DNA of 9,497 nt. It comes from an uncultured Mycoplasmatota bacterium. GTDB lineage: Bacteria; Bacillota_I; Bacilli_A; RF39; UBA660. Of the stretch, positions 1 through 6,031 are shown piece after piece (the stretch's first letter is position 1; each line of letters starts with the position of its first letter). The stretch lies in the NCBI GenBank assembly GCA_900546715.1, contig UREA01000039.1:1-9497 (forward strand), written 5' to 3'. The position numbers and the translations under genes are program-made. The notes under the pieces were generated by a model that made no database searches, had not been told where the DNA came from, and worked only from the letters and a program-made list of their open reading frames with translations.

Positions 1-10
1 TTACTTTCAT
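1..10 (-). CDS. Start of an unknown gene cut by the left window edge
   Basis: Only three codons (Met-Lys-Val) and one further base are inside the window, so the product cannot be named. The start is supported by an AAAGGAG ribosome binding site (minus strand, 23 to 17) six bases upstream of the ATG, and by a good promoter at 76-104 pointing the same way. It reads in the same direction as the two DUF1016 genes, but the palindrome at 121-157 and its own promoter suggest a separate transcript. Confidence 0.6.
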
Positions 11-75
11 TTTTTTCTCCTTTTCATTAATCATATAAATTTATAACTTTTAGTCAGTTATCTATTTGTGAACTA

Positions 76-104
76 ATTATATCAAAAATATATTTGTCAT
101 TCAA
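76..104 (-). promoter_or_regulatory. Sigma-A type promoter for the gene at the left edge
   Basis: On the minus strand a -35 box TTGAAT (104-99) and a perfect -10 box TATAAT (81-76) are separated by 17 bases. The -10 box is preceded by TGA, giving an extended -10 (TGn). It lies about 65 bases upstream of the ATG at position 10. Confidence 0.7.
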
Positions 105-120
105 TATTTTTTTATAATGT

Positions 121-157
121 TATAGAATTTGGTCGACATTGTCGACCAAATTCTATA
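121..157. repeat. Palindrome P1 (37 bp, CANTG core), downstream of DUF1016 gene 1
   Basis: A perfect odd-length inverted repeat centred on T139, with 18-nt arms around one unpaired base. The core is GGTCGACATTGTCGACC. It lies 35 bp beyond the stop codon of the intact DUF1016 gene. No T-run follows on either strand, so it is a poor intrinsic terminator. It is the longest of eight palindromes in this island that share the CANTG centre, and it shares the GACANTGTC core with P2, P7 and P8. Confidence 0.85.
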
Positions 158-192
158 TACCAATACCAACGAAAACAACTAGTTTAATTACA

Positions 193-1083
193 TTAAACAA
201 TCTCATATTCTCTAGCAAGTATCCTAGAATCACTACAATATTCCATGATAAACTTATTACCTTTCTTACATATAATAATACCTATAGTTTTATCTTGAGT
301 TGCTTTTCTTAAATGTTTATCAATATAATTTATGTATACTTCTATTTGACCTATATGTTCTTTTTTTAGTTCAGTTACTTTTAATTCAACTACTACAAAA
401 CAATTGAATTCATAATTGAACAATAGCAGATCAATGTAATTGTAGCTATCTCCTAGTTTTATTTTATATTCATTTCTAATGAAAGTAAAACCGGAGCCTA
501 ATTCATCTAAAAAACTTGGTATATCTTCAAGAATAACTTTTTGTAATACTTTTTCAGATATTATCTCTTTGTTGGTAGTATTTTTGATAATAATAGGATT
601 TTTAATGAAATCAACTATTGACGTTTCCTGTGAAGAAATAAACTTTTCCTTAGTTTTATCATCTAATCTTTCATACTCTTTATTTTTGATTCGTTCACGA
701 AGCTCTCTAACTGATAGGTTTTGTTGATCTGTAATCTTTATGTAATAATTGATTTCATTGATATTATTTATTGACAATAATTCTACATAATGTGACCAGT
801 TTAAATTTCCAGACAATGTCTGGAAATTGTTTTGATTAATAAACTTGTAAAACTTTAACATAACATATAAACTACTTTTGCTATATTTTAGATTAGTATC
901 TTCTTTTAATCTCTTAGAATATTCACTTATTATTCCTTCTCCATATTGTTTACCGGCTTCACTTAGTAACTTTCCAAGATTATAATAAGTAGTAAGATCA
1001 CTTCTGTTCTTACTATAATCCTTTACTTTTTTAGTTATTTCATTATTTATTAATTCATTTTTTATTTCATTATAATAATTCAT
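193..1083 (-). CDS. DUF1016 / YhcG-like PDDEXK nuclease domain protein (intact)
   Basis: A 296-residue protein of the DUF1016 (YhcG) family. The N-terminal domain (about 5-145) has the YxxLGKLLSEA segment, a KFY motif near 77-79 and the family signature LNWSHYVELL at 94-103. The C-terminal domain (about 175-290) is a PDDEXK nuclease fold with D218 (in YIDLLLF), E233 and K235 (VVVELK), followed by GQIEVYINYID at 245-255. All expected catalytic residues are present. Family members occur in variable genomic islands, often near restriction-modification loci; the substrate is unknown. The start follows an AGGAAAGGGTG-like ribosome binding site. The reading frame contains palindrome P2, which encodes residues 86-94. 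A frameshifted paralogue lies 156 bp upstream in the same direction. A DNA-cleaving or DNA-nicking role is inferred from the fold only. Confidence 0.88.
   Translation of the reverse strand: MNYYNEIKNELINNEITKKVKDYSKNRSDLTTYYNLGKLLSEAGKQYGEGIISEYSKRLKEDTNLKYSKSSLYVMLKFYKFINQNNFQTLSGNLNWSHYVELLSINNINEINYYIKITDQQNLSVRELRERIKNKEYERLDDKTKEKFISSQETSIVDFIKNPIIIKNTTNKEIISEKVLQKVILEDIPSFLDELGSGFTFIRNEYKIKLGDSYNYIDLLLFNYEFNCFVVVELKVTELKKEHIGQIEVYINYIDKHLRKATQDKTIGIIICKKGNKFIMEYCSDSRILAREYEIV
804..828. repeat. Palindrome P2 (25 bp, CANTG core) inside DUF1016 gene 1
   Basis: A perfect odd palindrome centred on A816 with 12-nt arms; its core is CCAGACAATGTCTGG. It lies wholly within the coding sequence and encodes FQTLSGNL, directly before the NWSHY signature. 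The centre is the first base of the Leu90 codon. P5 occupies the equivalent position in the second DUF1016 gene. Confidence 0.85.
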
Positions 1084-1120
1084 AATTCACCCTTTCCTAA
1101 TTTTTTAACAATAATATATC

Positions 1121-1147
1121 AATTTTGGACTCACTGCGTCCAAAATT
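1121..1147. repeat. Palindrome P3 (27 bp, one mismatch), upstream of DUF1016 gene 1
   Basis: An odd palindrome centred on C1134 with 13-nt arms and one mismatched pair (T1131/C1137); its core is GGACTCACTGCGTCC. It lies 37 bp upstream of the DUF1016 gene 1 start. It closely resembles P5, the palindrome inside gene 2, read on the opposite strand. Confidence 0.8.
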
Positions 1148-1164
1148 AAAAAAATAATAAATTC

Positions 1165-1191
1165 AATTATTGGCACAGTGTGCCAATAATT
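1165..1191. repeat. Palindrome P4 (27 bp, CANTG core), downstream of DUF1016 gene 2
   Basis: A perfect odd palindrome centred on G1178 with 13-nt arms; its core is TTGGCACAGTGTGCCAA. It lies 48 bp beyond the stop of the second DUF1016 gene. On the minus strand a run of seven T comes only about 10 nt after the stem, so it is at best a weak terminator. P3 and P4 are 17 bp apart in the spacer between the two genes. Confidence 0.85.
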
Positions 1192-1777
1192 TAAAATACT
1201 TAGTTAATAATTTAAAAAAACATAAATATCTGTATTTACTTATTTTAAAGCATAAGTAGTAACTAAAATATCATCACTTGTAGTATACTTAACAATGTAT
1301 TTATCATTTTCTTTAACTATTAATAACCCTATTGTTTTATTATGATTAATTTCTTTTATGTTATTTTCTACATAATTAACATAAAAAATTAATTGTCCTA
1401 TATCTGTATGTTTAATTTTTCTAGTTTTAACTTCTACAACTACAAAAGCATTTAATTTAAAATTAAAGAATAATAAATCTATTTTATAAGTCTTATTGTT
1501 TACATGTATTTTATATTCATGACCAACTAGAGAAAAGCCTGTACCTAATTCTAGAAATTTATCTTCCAGTAAAGATATGATATATTTGTGAATTGCAAGC
1601 TCATCAATTTTATCAATATCATCATCAACTTTAAGTATTATTGGATCTTTTATCATATCTTTAATTGATAATGCTGTATTATTAGTATCACTAATAATCT
1701 CAATATGTTCTTTATCAGCATAAGATAATCTATCAAAAGATTTATTTTTGATTTCTTTTTGTAGTTCTCTAGAAGAT

Positions 1778-1805
1778 AAATTATTAAGTATAAATTATTA
1801 AGTAT
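1778..1805. repeat. 14-bp perfect tandem duplication causing the frameshift
   Basis: Two adjacent identical copies of AAATTATTAAGTAT (1778-1791 and 1792-1805). Fourteen is not a multiple of three, so the second copy breaks the reading frame of the DUF1016 gene. One copy (or four) would keep it open. The unit lies between the N-terminal and nuclease domains. Confidence 0.95.
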
Positions 1806-1877
1806 AACTAAATTGATATAATAATTTAGTTCATTTTCATTTTTTATAGGCAAAATTAATCTATAATGAGTCCATGT

Positions 1878-1906
1878 CAATTGTGGACGCAGTGCGTCCA
1901 CAATTG
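1878..1906. repeat. Palindrome P5 (29 bp, CANTG core) inside DUF1016 gene 2
   Basis: A perfect odd palindrome centred on G1892 with 14-nt arms; its core is GGACGCAGTGCGTCC. It encodes IVDALRPQL just before TWTHY, the same protein position as P2 in gene 1. The centre is again the first base of a Leu codon (Leu93). Its arms differ from those of P2. Confidence 0.85.
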
Positions 1907-2192
1907 GAAATGTTATGTAAAATTTTCTCATTTTATTAAGATTGCTTTTACCATAATTTTTACCATATTTCTCACTTAATTTCTTACCCCATTCATTTAT
2001 TAAATTATCCCCATACTTTGCTCTTTTTTCTCCACCATGGGCTTCAACTATAAGCTTACCTATATTCCAATAAGTAAGTAATGTACTTGAGTTATCCTTT
2101 AGAGCTGTAGCTTTCTTTCTAGCTTCATTTTCTACTATTAATTCTTCGATGTTTTTAAAATAATTCATGATATACCTCCTTATATCAAAAAT

Positions 2193-2209
2193 GTCCGTCA
2201 CTGACGGAC
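2193..2209. repeat. Palindrome P6 (17 bp, CANTG core), upstream of DUF1016 gene 2
   Basis: A perfect odd palindrome GTCCGTCACTGACGGAC centred on C2201. An A3/T3 pair at 2188-2190 and 2212-2214 could extend it after two mismatches. It lies 12 bp upstream of the AGGAGG ribosome binding site of DUF1016 gene 2, so it is probably in the mRNA leader. Confidence 0.75.
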
Positions 2210-2284
2210 GCTTTCAATTTTCATTAAATATTATTGAAGTGATTTATCTATGCTAACATAAACATTTATATAATGCAAATCGCC

Positions 2285-2390
2285 AATTTTTAAAATTGAA
2301 GCCGTTTTTTGCAAAAAAATGACCAAATTTTTAAAAAATTTAACAAAAATGGCTTAAATTTTTAAAATTAGTAAAATTTAAAAAAATTTT
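2285..2390. repeat. AT-rich region with four degenerate copies of an AAATTTTTAAAATT-like motif
   Basis: The 2210-2425 spacer between the divergent DUF1016 gene 2 and the GrpB remnant has no gene. It holds four near-copies of an A/T self-complementary motif at 2285-2297, 2325-2340, 2356-2369 and 2373-2390. The first two are preceded by GCC or ACC and the third by GGCTT. They could be operator-like sites, a bent-DNA tract, or the product of AT-biased drift. No convincing promoter stands out, although TATGAT (2395-2400) could serve as a -10 for the GrpB remnant. Confidence 0.4.
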
Positions 2391-2425
2391 ATGTTATGAT
2401 TAAATTAGTTTATAAAGGAGTATGT

Positions 2426-2940
2426 ATGGCACTTAAAAGAGGAATAGTTAAATTAGATGAGTATACTAATAATTGGGAAGAAGAATACTTAAAAGAATAA
2501 AAACTATTAAAATCTCTGTTAAATGACAAAATAATAGAAATACACCATATATTCCAGGATTAAAAGCTAAGCCAATAATAGATATATTAATAGTTTTAAA
2601 AAATTTTGATTATATTGATGATATTACAAATATATTAGAGCCTTATGGTTATGAAAATAGAGGAAAACAAGGTATTGATGATAGATTCTTTTTTGCTGAA
2701 TGTCCAGATGATGCCGGAACTCATTATATTCATTTTACTTTACCAAATAGTGATACTTATTATAATCAAATATATTTTAAAAAATATTTAATTGAACATC
2801 CCGAATATATCCAAAAATACTGTGATTTAAAAGAAAAATTAGCAAAACAATATGCTAGCAACAGACCTAAATATACTAAAGGAAAAGATGAGTTTATAAA
2901 AAGTATTATTGCTAAAGCCCATCAAGAATATGATATGTAA
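2426..2940 (+). pseudogene. Decayed GrpB / UPF0157 family gene
   Basis: A recognisable GrpB-family (UPF0157, nucleotidyltransferase-like) gene broken in two ways. It starts at the ATG at 2426 after AAAGGAG (2414-2420) and reads MALKRGIVKLDEYTNNWEEE, typical of the family start. A TAA at 2498-2500 interrupts it after 24 codons. Reading through, the frame continues as KLLKSLLNDKIIEIHHI and then loses its register at 2550/2551. The family motif is HIGSTSIPGLKAKPIID; here HHI is joined directly to an out-of-frame IPGLKAKPIID, consistent with loss of about 13 nt coding for GSTS, part of the nucleotide-binding motif. From 2551 the frame is open for 129 codons to the TAA at 2938, including HYIHFTLPNSDTYYNQI. 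The biochemical role of intact GrpB proteins is not established. Palindrome P7 begins five bases after its stop. Confidence 0.85.
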
Positions 2941-2945
2941 AATTC

Positions 2946-2972
2946 AAAATGGGTGACAGTGTCACCCATTTT
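2946..2972. repeat. Palindrome P7 (27 bp, CANTG core), after the GrpB remnant
   Basis: A perfect odd palindrome centred on G2959 with 13-nt arms; its core is GGGTGACAGTGTCACCC, flanked by AAAAT and ATTTT. It begins 5 bp after the stop of the GrpB remnant. The T-run is inside the stem, so it could act as a weak terminator, but its core places it in the same family as P1-P6. Confidence 0.85.
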
Positions 2973-2995
2973 AAAATTGTAGTTAATAACCAACA

Positions 2996-3024
2996 AAAAA
3001 GTTGCGACACTGTCGCAACTTTTT
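2996..3024 (-). terminator. Palindrome P8 (29 bp, CANTG core), likely terminator of ftsZ
   Basis: A perfect odd palindrome centred on C3010 with 14-nt arms; its core is GTTGCGACACTGTCGCAAC. It lies 9 bp beyond the ftsZ stop. On the minus strand the GC-rich stem ends in a run of six T (3000-2995), a good rho-independent terminator for ftsAZ. It shares the GACANTGTC core with P1, P2 and P7, so it is also the eighth member of the palindrome family, perhaps co-opted as a terminator. Confidence 0.75.
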
Positions 3025-3033
3025 AAAACAATT

Positions 3034-4092
3034 TTAATAATTATCGCTTCTTAAGAATGGTGGAATTTCATATTCATCATCCACTTCTTGTGGTTTTGGC
3101 CTTCTTTTAGGAATATCATCTGAGAATAATGCTTCTTCACCAGTTTGTTCATCAAAACCTGTAGCAATAACTGTAACAATAACTTCATCAGTTAAGTTTT
3201 CATTCTTGATAGCACCAAATATGATGTTAATATCAGAATTTGCAGCTTCTCTAACTGTTTCAACAGCATCTTCAATTTCAAACAATGTAAGGTTTTTACC
3301 ACCAGTTACATTGACAATTGCATTTGTTGCTCCTTCAATTGTTGCTTCAAGTAAGCTATTGGCAACTGCTTGACGAGCGGCTTCAATTGCTCTATTTTCA
3401 CCAGCATTGCAACCAATACCAATGATTGCTGTACCACTTTTTTCCATAACAGTCTTAACATCTGCAAAGTCTAGGTTAATAACTCCCGTAACAGCAATAA
3501 GGTCAGATATTGATTGTACCCCACGGTGAAGTACATTATCAACTTCTTTAAACGCATCATCAAAGCTAGAAGTTTTATCAATGATATCTCTAAGTTTATC
3601 ATTAGGAATAATGATTAGTGAGTCAACATGACCTCTTAGTTCTTCAAGTCCCACCAAAGCATTTTCCATTCTTCTTTTACCTTCAAATCTAAATGGTTTA
3701 GTAACAATACCTACAGTTAAAGCTCCAAGTTCTTGAGCAATTTCCGCAATTATTGGAGCAGCACCAGTACCAGTACCACCACCAAGGCCACAAGCAACAA
3801 ATACCATGTCAGCTCCTTGCAGTGCATCTTCAAGTTCATTTTTACTTTCTAAGGCAGCCGCTCTACCAACCTCAGGATTAGCTCCAGCTCCTCTTCCTCC
3901 AGTAATGTTTTTACCAATTTGAATTTTATTTTGGCATAGTGAACTATTTAGAACTTGTAAATCGGTATTTACAACATAAAATTCTACGCTTTTTACTCCT
4001 TCTTCAATCATGCGGTTTACGGCGTTACATCCACCACCACCAACACCTACTACTTTGATTTTAGCTATTTGATCCATCTGTAATCCATTCAT
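3034..4092 (-). CDS. ftsZ: Cell division GTPase FtsZ
   Basis: Bacterial tubulin homologue that polymerises with GTP into the Z ring at mid-cell and recruits the division machinery. The 352-residue protein has the N-terminal nucleotide-binding segment VVGVGGGGCNAVNRM (14-28), the tubulin signature GGGTGTG (104-110) and the T7 synergy loop NLDFAD (206-211), which supplies catalytic Asp residues to the neighbouring subunit. The linker is short, about 20 residues, and the conserved C-terminal peptide EIPPFLR, which binds FtsA, is present near 342-348. The ATG at 4092-4090 is chosen because AAGGAG lies eight bases upstream; an ATG five codons later is less well spaced. It follows ftsA by 14 bp, so the two are co-transcribed. 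P8 is its likely terminator. Confidence 0.98.
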   Translation of the reverse strand: MNGLQMDQIAKIKVVGVGGGGCNAVNRMIEEGVKSVEFYVVNTDLQVLNSSLCQNKIQIGKNITGGRGAGANPEVGRAAALESKNELEDALQGADMVFVACGLGGGTGTGAAPIIAEIAQELGALTVGIVTKPFRFEGKRRMENALVGLEELRGHVDSLIIIPNDKLRDIIDKTSSFDDAFKEVDNVLHRGVQSISDLIAVTGVINLDFADVKTVMEKSGTAIIGIGCNAGENRAIEAARQAVANSLLEATIEGATNAIVNVTGGKNLTLFEIEDAVETVREAANSDINIIFGAIKNENLTDEVIVTVIATGFDEQTGEEALFSDDIPKRRPKPQEVDDEYEIPPFLRSDNY

Positions 4093-4106
4093 AAATTAAA
4101 CTCCTT

Positions 4107-5348
4107 CTAATTATCAAAAAAGTAACCAAATAATTTTCCTAATATAGAATTATCATTTATATTTACTTTTTTATGTATTCCACTCAAATTTTCTTGTTCT
4201 TCGATATTAAATATTGAAAAATCTCTATTTCTTAGTCTTAATCTACTATCATAGTATTTGATTAAGCCTACACTAGTTGCATATTTATTGCATCTTGCAC
4301 CAATTTCTAGTACATTACCTACAGTAGCATCTTTAAAAATATAATTCACTATATCTTTAAATTCTGTAGTTTCTGTTACTCCCCCTGTAATAATTATATA
4401 ACTAATTTGCTTTTTTGTTAAGAGATTTATTTGTTTTTTTGCTAAATTTAATATTTCTTCTAACCTACTCATAACAATTTCACTAGCACTATACTGATTT
4501 ATTTTAATTTTATCGCCATTTTTATCTTCAACAATCACTGATTCACTAGCTTGAGCCATATTTTTATCAGCAAGAGCAATATTTTCTTTAATATAGAGTG
4601 AATCTTTTCTATTTATCTTATAAACATAACCGAGATCATAGTCGATATTATCTCCCCCGATATCAATAATCTCACTTGCGGTAATAATACCTTTATTAAA
4701 TATCGAAACGGTTGTTTTACTAGCCCCAATATTTATCACTGCTCCAACTTCACTACTATTTTTATTATCTTTAAATTCATAATAATCACCCAATGCTCCA
4801 ATAGTAACATCTACAACATTAACACCAATTTTCTCTAAGCACCTAACTATTGGAGTAACATTTTTCTTGGGTACTGTTACAACTACCGCTTTAACCTTTA
4901 ATTTTTCGGCTTTCATACCCAAAGGTAAATCAGTTACTACTGTATCATTTACCAAAAATTTGGTAGGAAGTATTGTTACTAATTCTTGATTATCTAAAAC
5001 CTTGTTATAAACGGCAGCTTGCAAGCTTCTTACTAAATCATTACTAGTTATAACTTTCTCAGGATTAGTAACGGAAGTATAACCTTCACTTAAGAAACAA
5101 TCAATTCCATTACTAGGTACACTAACAATTACTTTTTTTATTGGTAAACCTATTTGTTCTTCGCACTTTTTAAATACATCTTCTAAAGCTTCTATTGCAC
5201 TTTCAGGGTTAACTATAAAACCTTTTTTTATCCCTCTTGCTGGAGTATCAACACACGCTAAAATATTTAGTTTGTTTTTAACTATTTCTCCAACTACAAG
5301 TTTTATTGTATGACTACCAATATCTAAACTAGCAATTATCTTGCGCAT
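4107..5348 (-). CDS. ftsA: Cell division protein FtsA
   Basis: Actin-like ATPase that tethers FtsZ filaments to the membrane. The 413-residue protein has the actin-family phosphate-1 motif SLDIGSHTIKLVVGEI (7-22), an inserted 1C domain (about 85-165), the phosphate-2 motif AVINIGASKTTVSIF (203-217) and the adenosine motif IIITGGVTE (318-326). After a poorly conserved linker the protein ends in SILGKLFGYFFDN, matching the amphipathic membrane-targeting helix at the FtsA C terminus. The ATG is preceded by AGGAG with six bases spacing. It is followed by ftsZ 14 bp on, and the ftsZ ribosome binding site directly abuts its TAG stop. No ftsQ, murG or sepF gene is adjacent, so this is a minimal piece of the division cluster. 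Confidence 0.96.
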   Translation of the reverse strand: MRKIIASLDIGSHTIKLVVGEIVKNKLNILACVDTPARGIKKGFIVNPESAIEALEDVFKKCEEQIGLPIKKVIVSVPSNGIDCFLSEGYTSVTNPEKVITSNDLVRSLQAAVYNKVLDNQELVTILPTKFLVNDTVVTDLPLGMKAEKLKVKAVVVTVPKKNVTPIVRCLEKIGVNVVDVTIGALGDYYEFKDNKNSSEVGAVINIGASKTTVSIFNKGIITASEIIDIGGDNIDYDLGYVYKINRKDSLYIKENIALADKNMAQASESVIVEDKNGDKIKINQYSASEIVMSRLEEILNLAKKQINLLTKKQISYIIITGGVTETTEFKDIVNYIFKDATVGNVLEIGARCNKYATSVGLIKYYDSRLRLRNRDFSIFNIEEQENLSGIHKKVNINDNSILGKLFGYFFDN

Positions 5349-5373
5349 AACCCACTCCTATATTTACTATCTA

Positions 5374-5402
5374 ATTATAACTAAAAACTTCAATTATTAC
5401 AA
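5374..5402 (-). promoter_or_regulatory. Promoter for ftsA-ftsZ
   Basis: On the minus strand TTGTAA (5402-5397) and TATAAT (5379-5374) are separated by 17 bases, about 25 bp upstream of the ftsA start. It fills most of the gap after the DUF308 gene, so ftsAZ can be transcribed independently, although readthrough from upstream is also possible because no terminator is visible there. Confidence 0.6.
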
Positions 5403-5406
5403 GTAT

Positions 5407-5982
5407 TTACTTCATAATTATATATCTATCAACTAAATCAAATATTGCAACAACTACTAAAAAAGCTCCAGCAAGTTTAGTAATAGCTACTGCACTACCA
5501 AATGGATTAATAACAAGTAAAAGCCCCAAAACTATGGTTAAAAGCCCCATAACTAAAGCTCCACCCCATCTAGTTGTAATCTTTTTTAAATTAAAACTAA
5601 ACACTGTTTTTAAAATTCCATTAATTACCAAATATAAACCTAAGCAAATAGTAACTAAACTTATAACTGATGAAGGATTAATAATAACAATAATACCTAA
5701 GGCACTATATAAAATACCTGATACTAAACTTGAAGTAAATTTATATTCTTTAATTCTAATATATTTAATTATTCCAATAATACCAAATATTAAAAGACAA
5801 CCTCCAACAACAAAGCCAATAATATTATTTAAAGTACCAGGAAGAAGTAATAATACCAAACCAATTAAAGCAAGTATCAAAGTCTTACTTATATCATCAT
5901 TATTATTTACCTTTACTTCTGCTTGCACATCTATTGTTTTTTCTTCTAAAGTTGCTTCAACTTTTTCTTTTTTCTTTTTCAT
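5407..5982 (-). CDS. DUF308 / HdeD-like six-span membrane protein
   Basis: A 191-residue integral membrane protein of the DUF308 (HdeD-like) type. The N terminus (about 1-30) is charged and cytoplasmic, beginning with a lysine cluster. Six hydrophobic spans follow at roughly 31-48, 52-75, 84-103, 107-127, 141-158 and 163-185. The family's repeated hairpin pattern is visible as ALGIIVIINPSSVISLVTI and VLGLLLVINPFGSAVAI. HdeD is linked to acid stress in enterobacteria; here the role is unknown. The start is placed at the second ATG, because GGAGG (5994-5990) is seven bases from it but only one base from the ATG at 5988. It lies upstream of ftsA in the same direction, and its promoter diverges from that of glmS. 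Confidence 0.85.
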   Translation of the reverse strand: MKKKKEKVEATLEEKTIDVQAEVKVNNNDDISKTLILALIGLVLLLLPGTLNNIIGFVVGGCLLIFGIIGIIKYIRIKEYKFTSSLVSGILYSALGIIVIINPSSVISLVTICLGLYLVINGILKTVFSFNLKKITTRWGGALVMGLLTIVLGLLLVINPFGSAVAITKLAGAFLVVVAIFDLVDRYIIMK

Positions 5983-6000
5983 TTTCATACCTCCATCATA

Positions 6001-6029
6001 ATTATATTATAAGTTGATAAATTTTGCAA
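6001..6029 (-). promoter_or_regulatory. Promoter for the DUF308 membrane protein gene
   Basis: On the minus strand TTGCAA (6029-6024) and TATAAT (6006-6001) are separated by 17 bases, giving a short leader before GGAGG. An overlapping second TATAAT-like box lies 5 bp further upstream. It diverges from the glmS promoter; the two -35 boxes are 2 bp apart. Confidence 0.55.
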
Positions 6030-6031
6030 TT

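Larger units (their letters stand above)
1240..2168 (-). pseudogene. DUF1016 / YhcG-like PDDEXK nuclease gene, frameshifted by a 14-bp duplication
   Basis: A second DUF1016 gene, paralogous to the one at 193-1083. The start is the ATG at 2168-2166, with AGGAGG six bases upstream; a GTG at 2201 lies inside palindrome P6 and is rejected. The N-terminal part reads 126 residues in frame, including KMRKFYITFP and the signature LTWTHYRLI. The tandem repeat at 1778-1805 then shifts the frame, and 45 foreign residues follow to a TGA at 1655-1653. Removing one 14-bp copy restores a 304-residue protein with NLSSRELQKEIKNKSFDRLS across the joint. The nuclease domain remains open from an ATG at 1656 and keeps the catalytic D (KIDLLFF), E and K (VVVEVK). 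That ATG overlaps the TGA as ATGA, so a split product is possible. The rest of the gene is undamaged, which suggests a recent or reversible event. Confidence 0.85.

Noticed and set aside
121..157. P1 as an ordinary rho-independent terminator of DUF1016 gene 1
   Set aside because: No T-run follows the stem on the minus strand, and the palindrome shares its core with copies inside coding sequences.
479..727. Plus-strand open frame of 82 codons
   Set aside because: It is antisense to the DUF1016 gene 1 coding sequence, has no ribosome binding site and no family-like sequence; a shadow frame.
2199..2201. GTG as an upstream start of the second DUF1016 gene
   Set aside because: It is the middle of palindrome P6 and has no ribosome binding site; the ATG at 2168 has AGGAGG at ideal spacing.
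121..3024. CRISPR array as an explanation of the repeats
   Set aside because: Spacing is irregular, arms differ between copies, two copies are inside genes, and no cas gene is present.
5534..6001. Plus-strand open frame of 155 codons
   Set aside because: It is the mirror of the DUF308 membrane protein gene, whose own frame has six clear membrane spans and a ribosome binding site.
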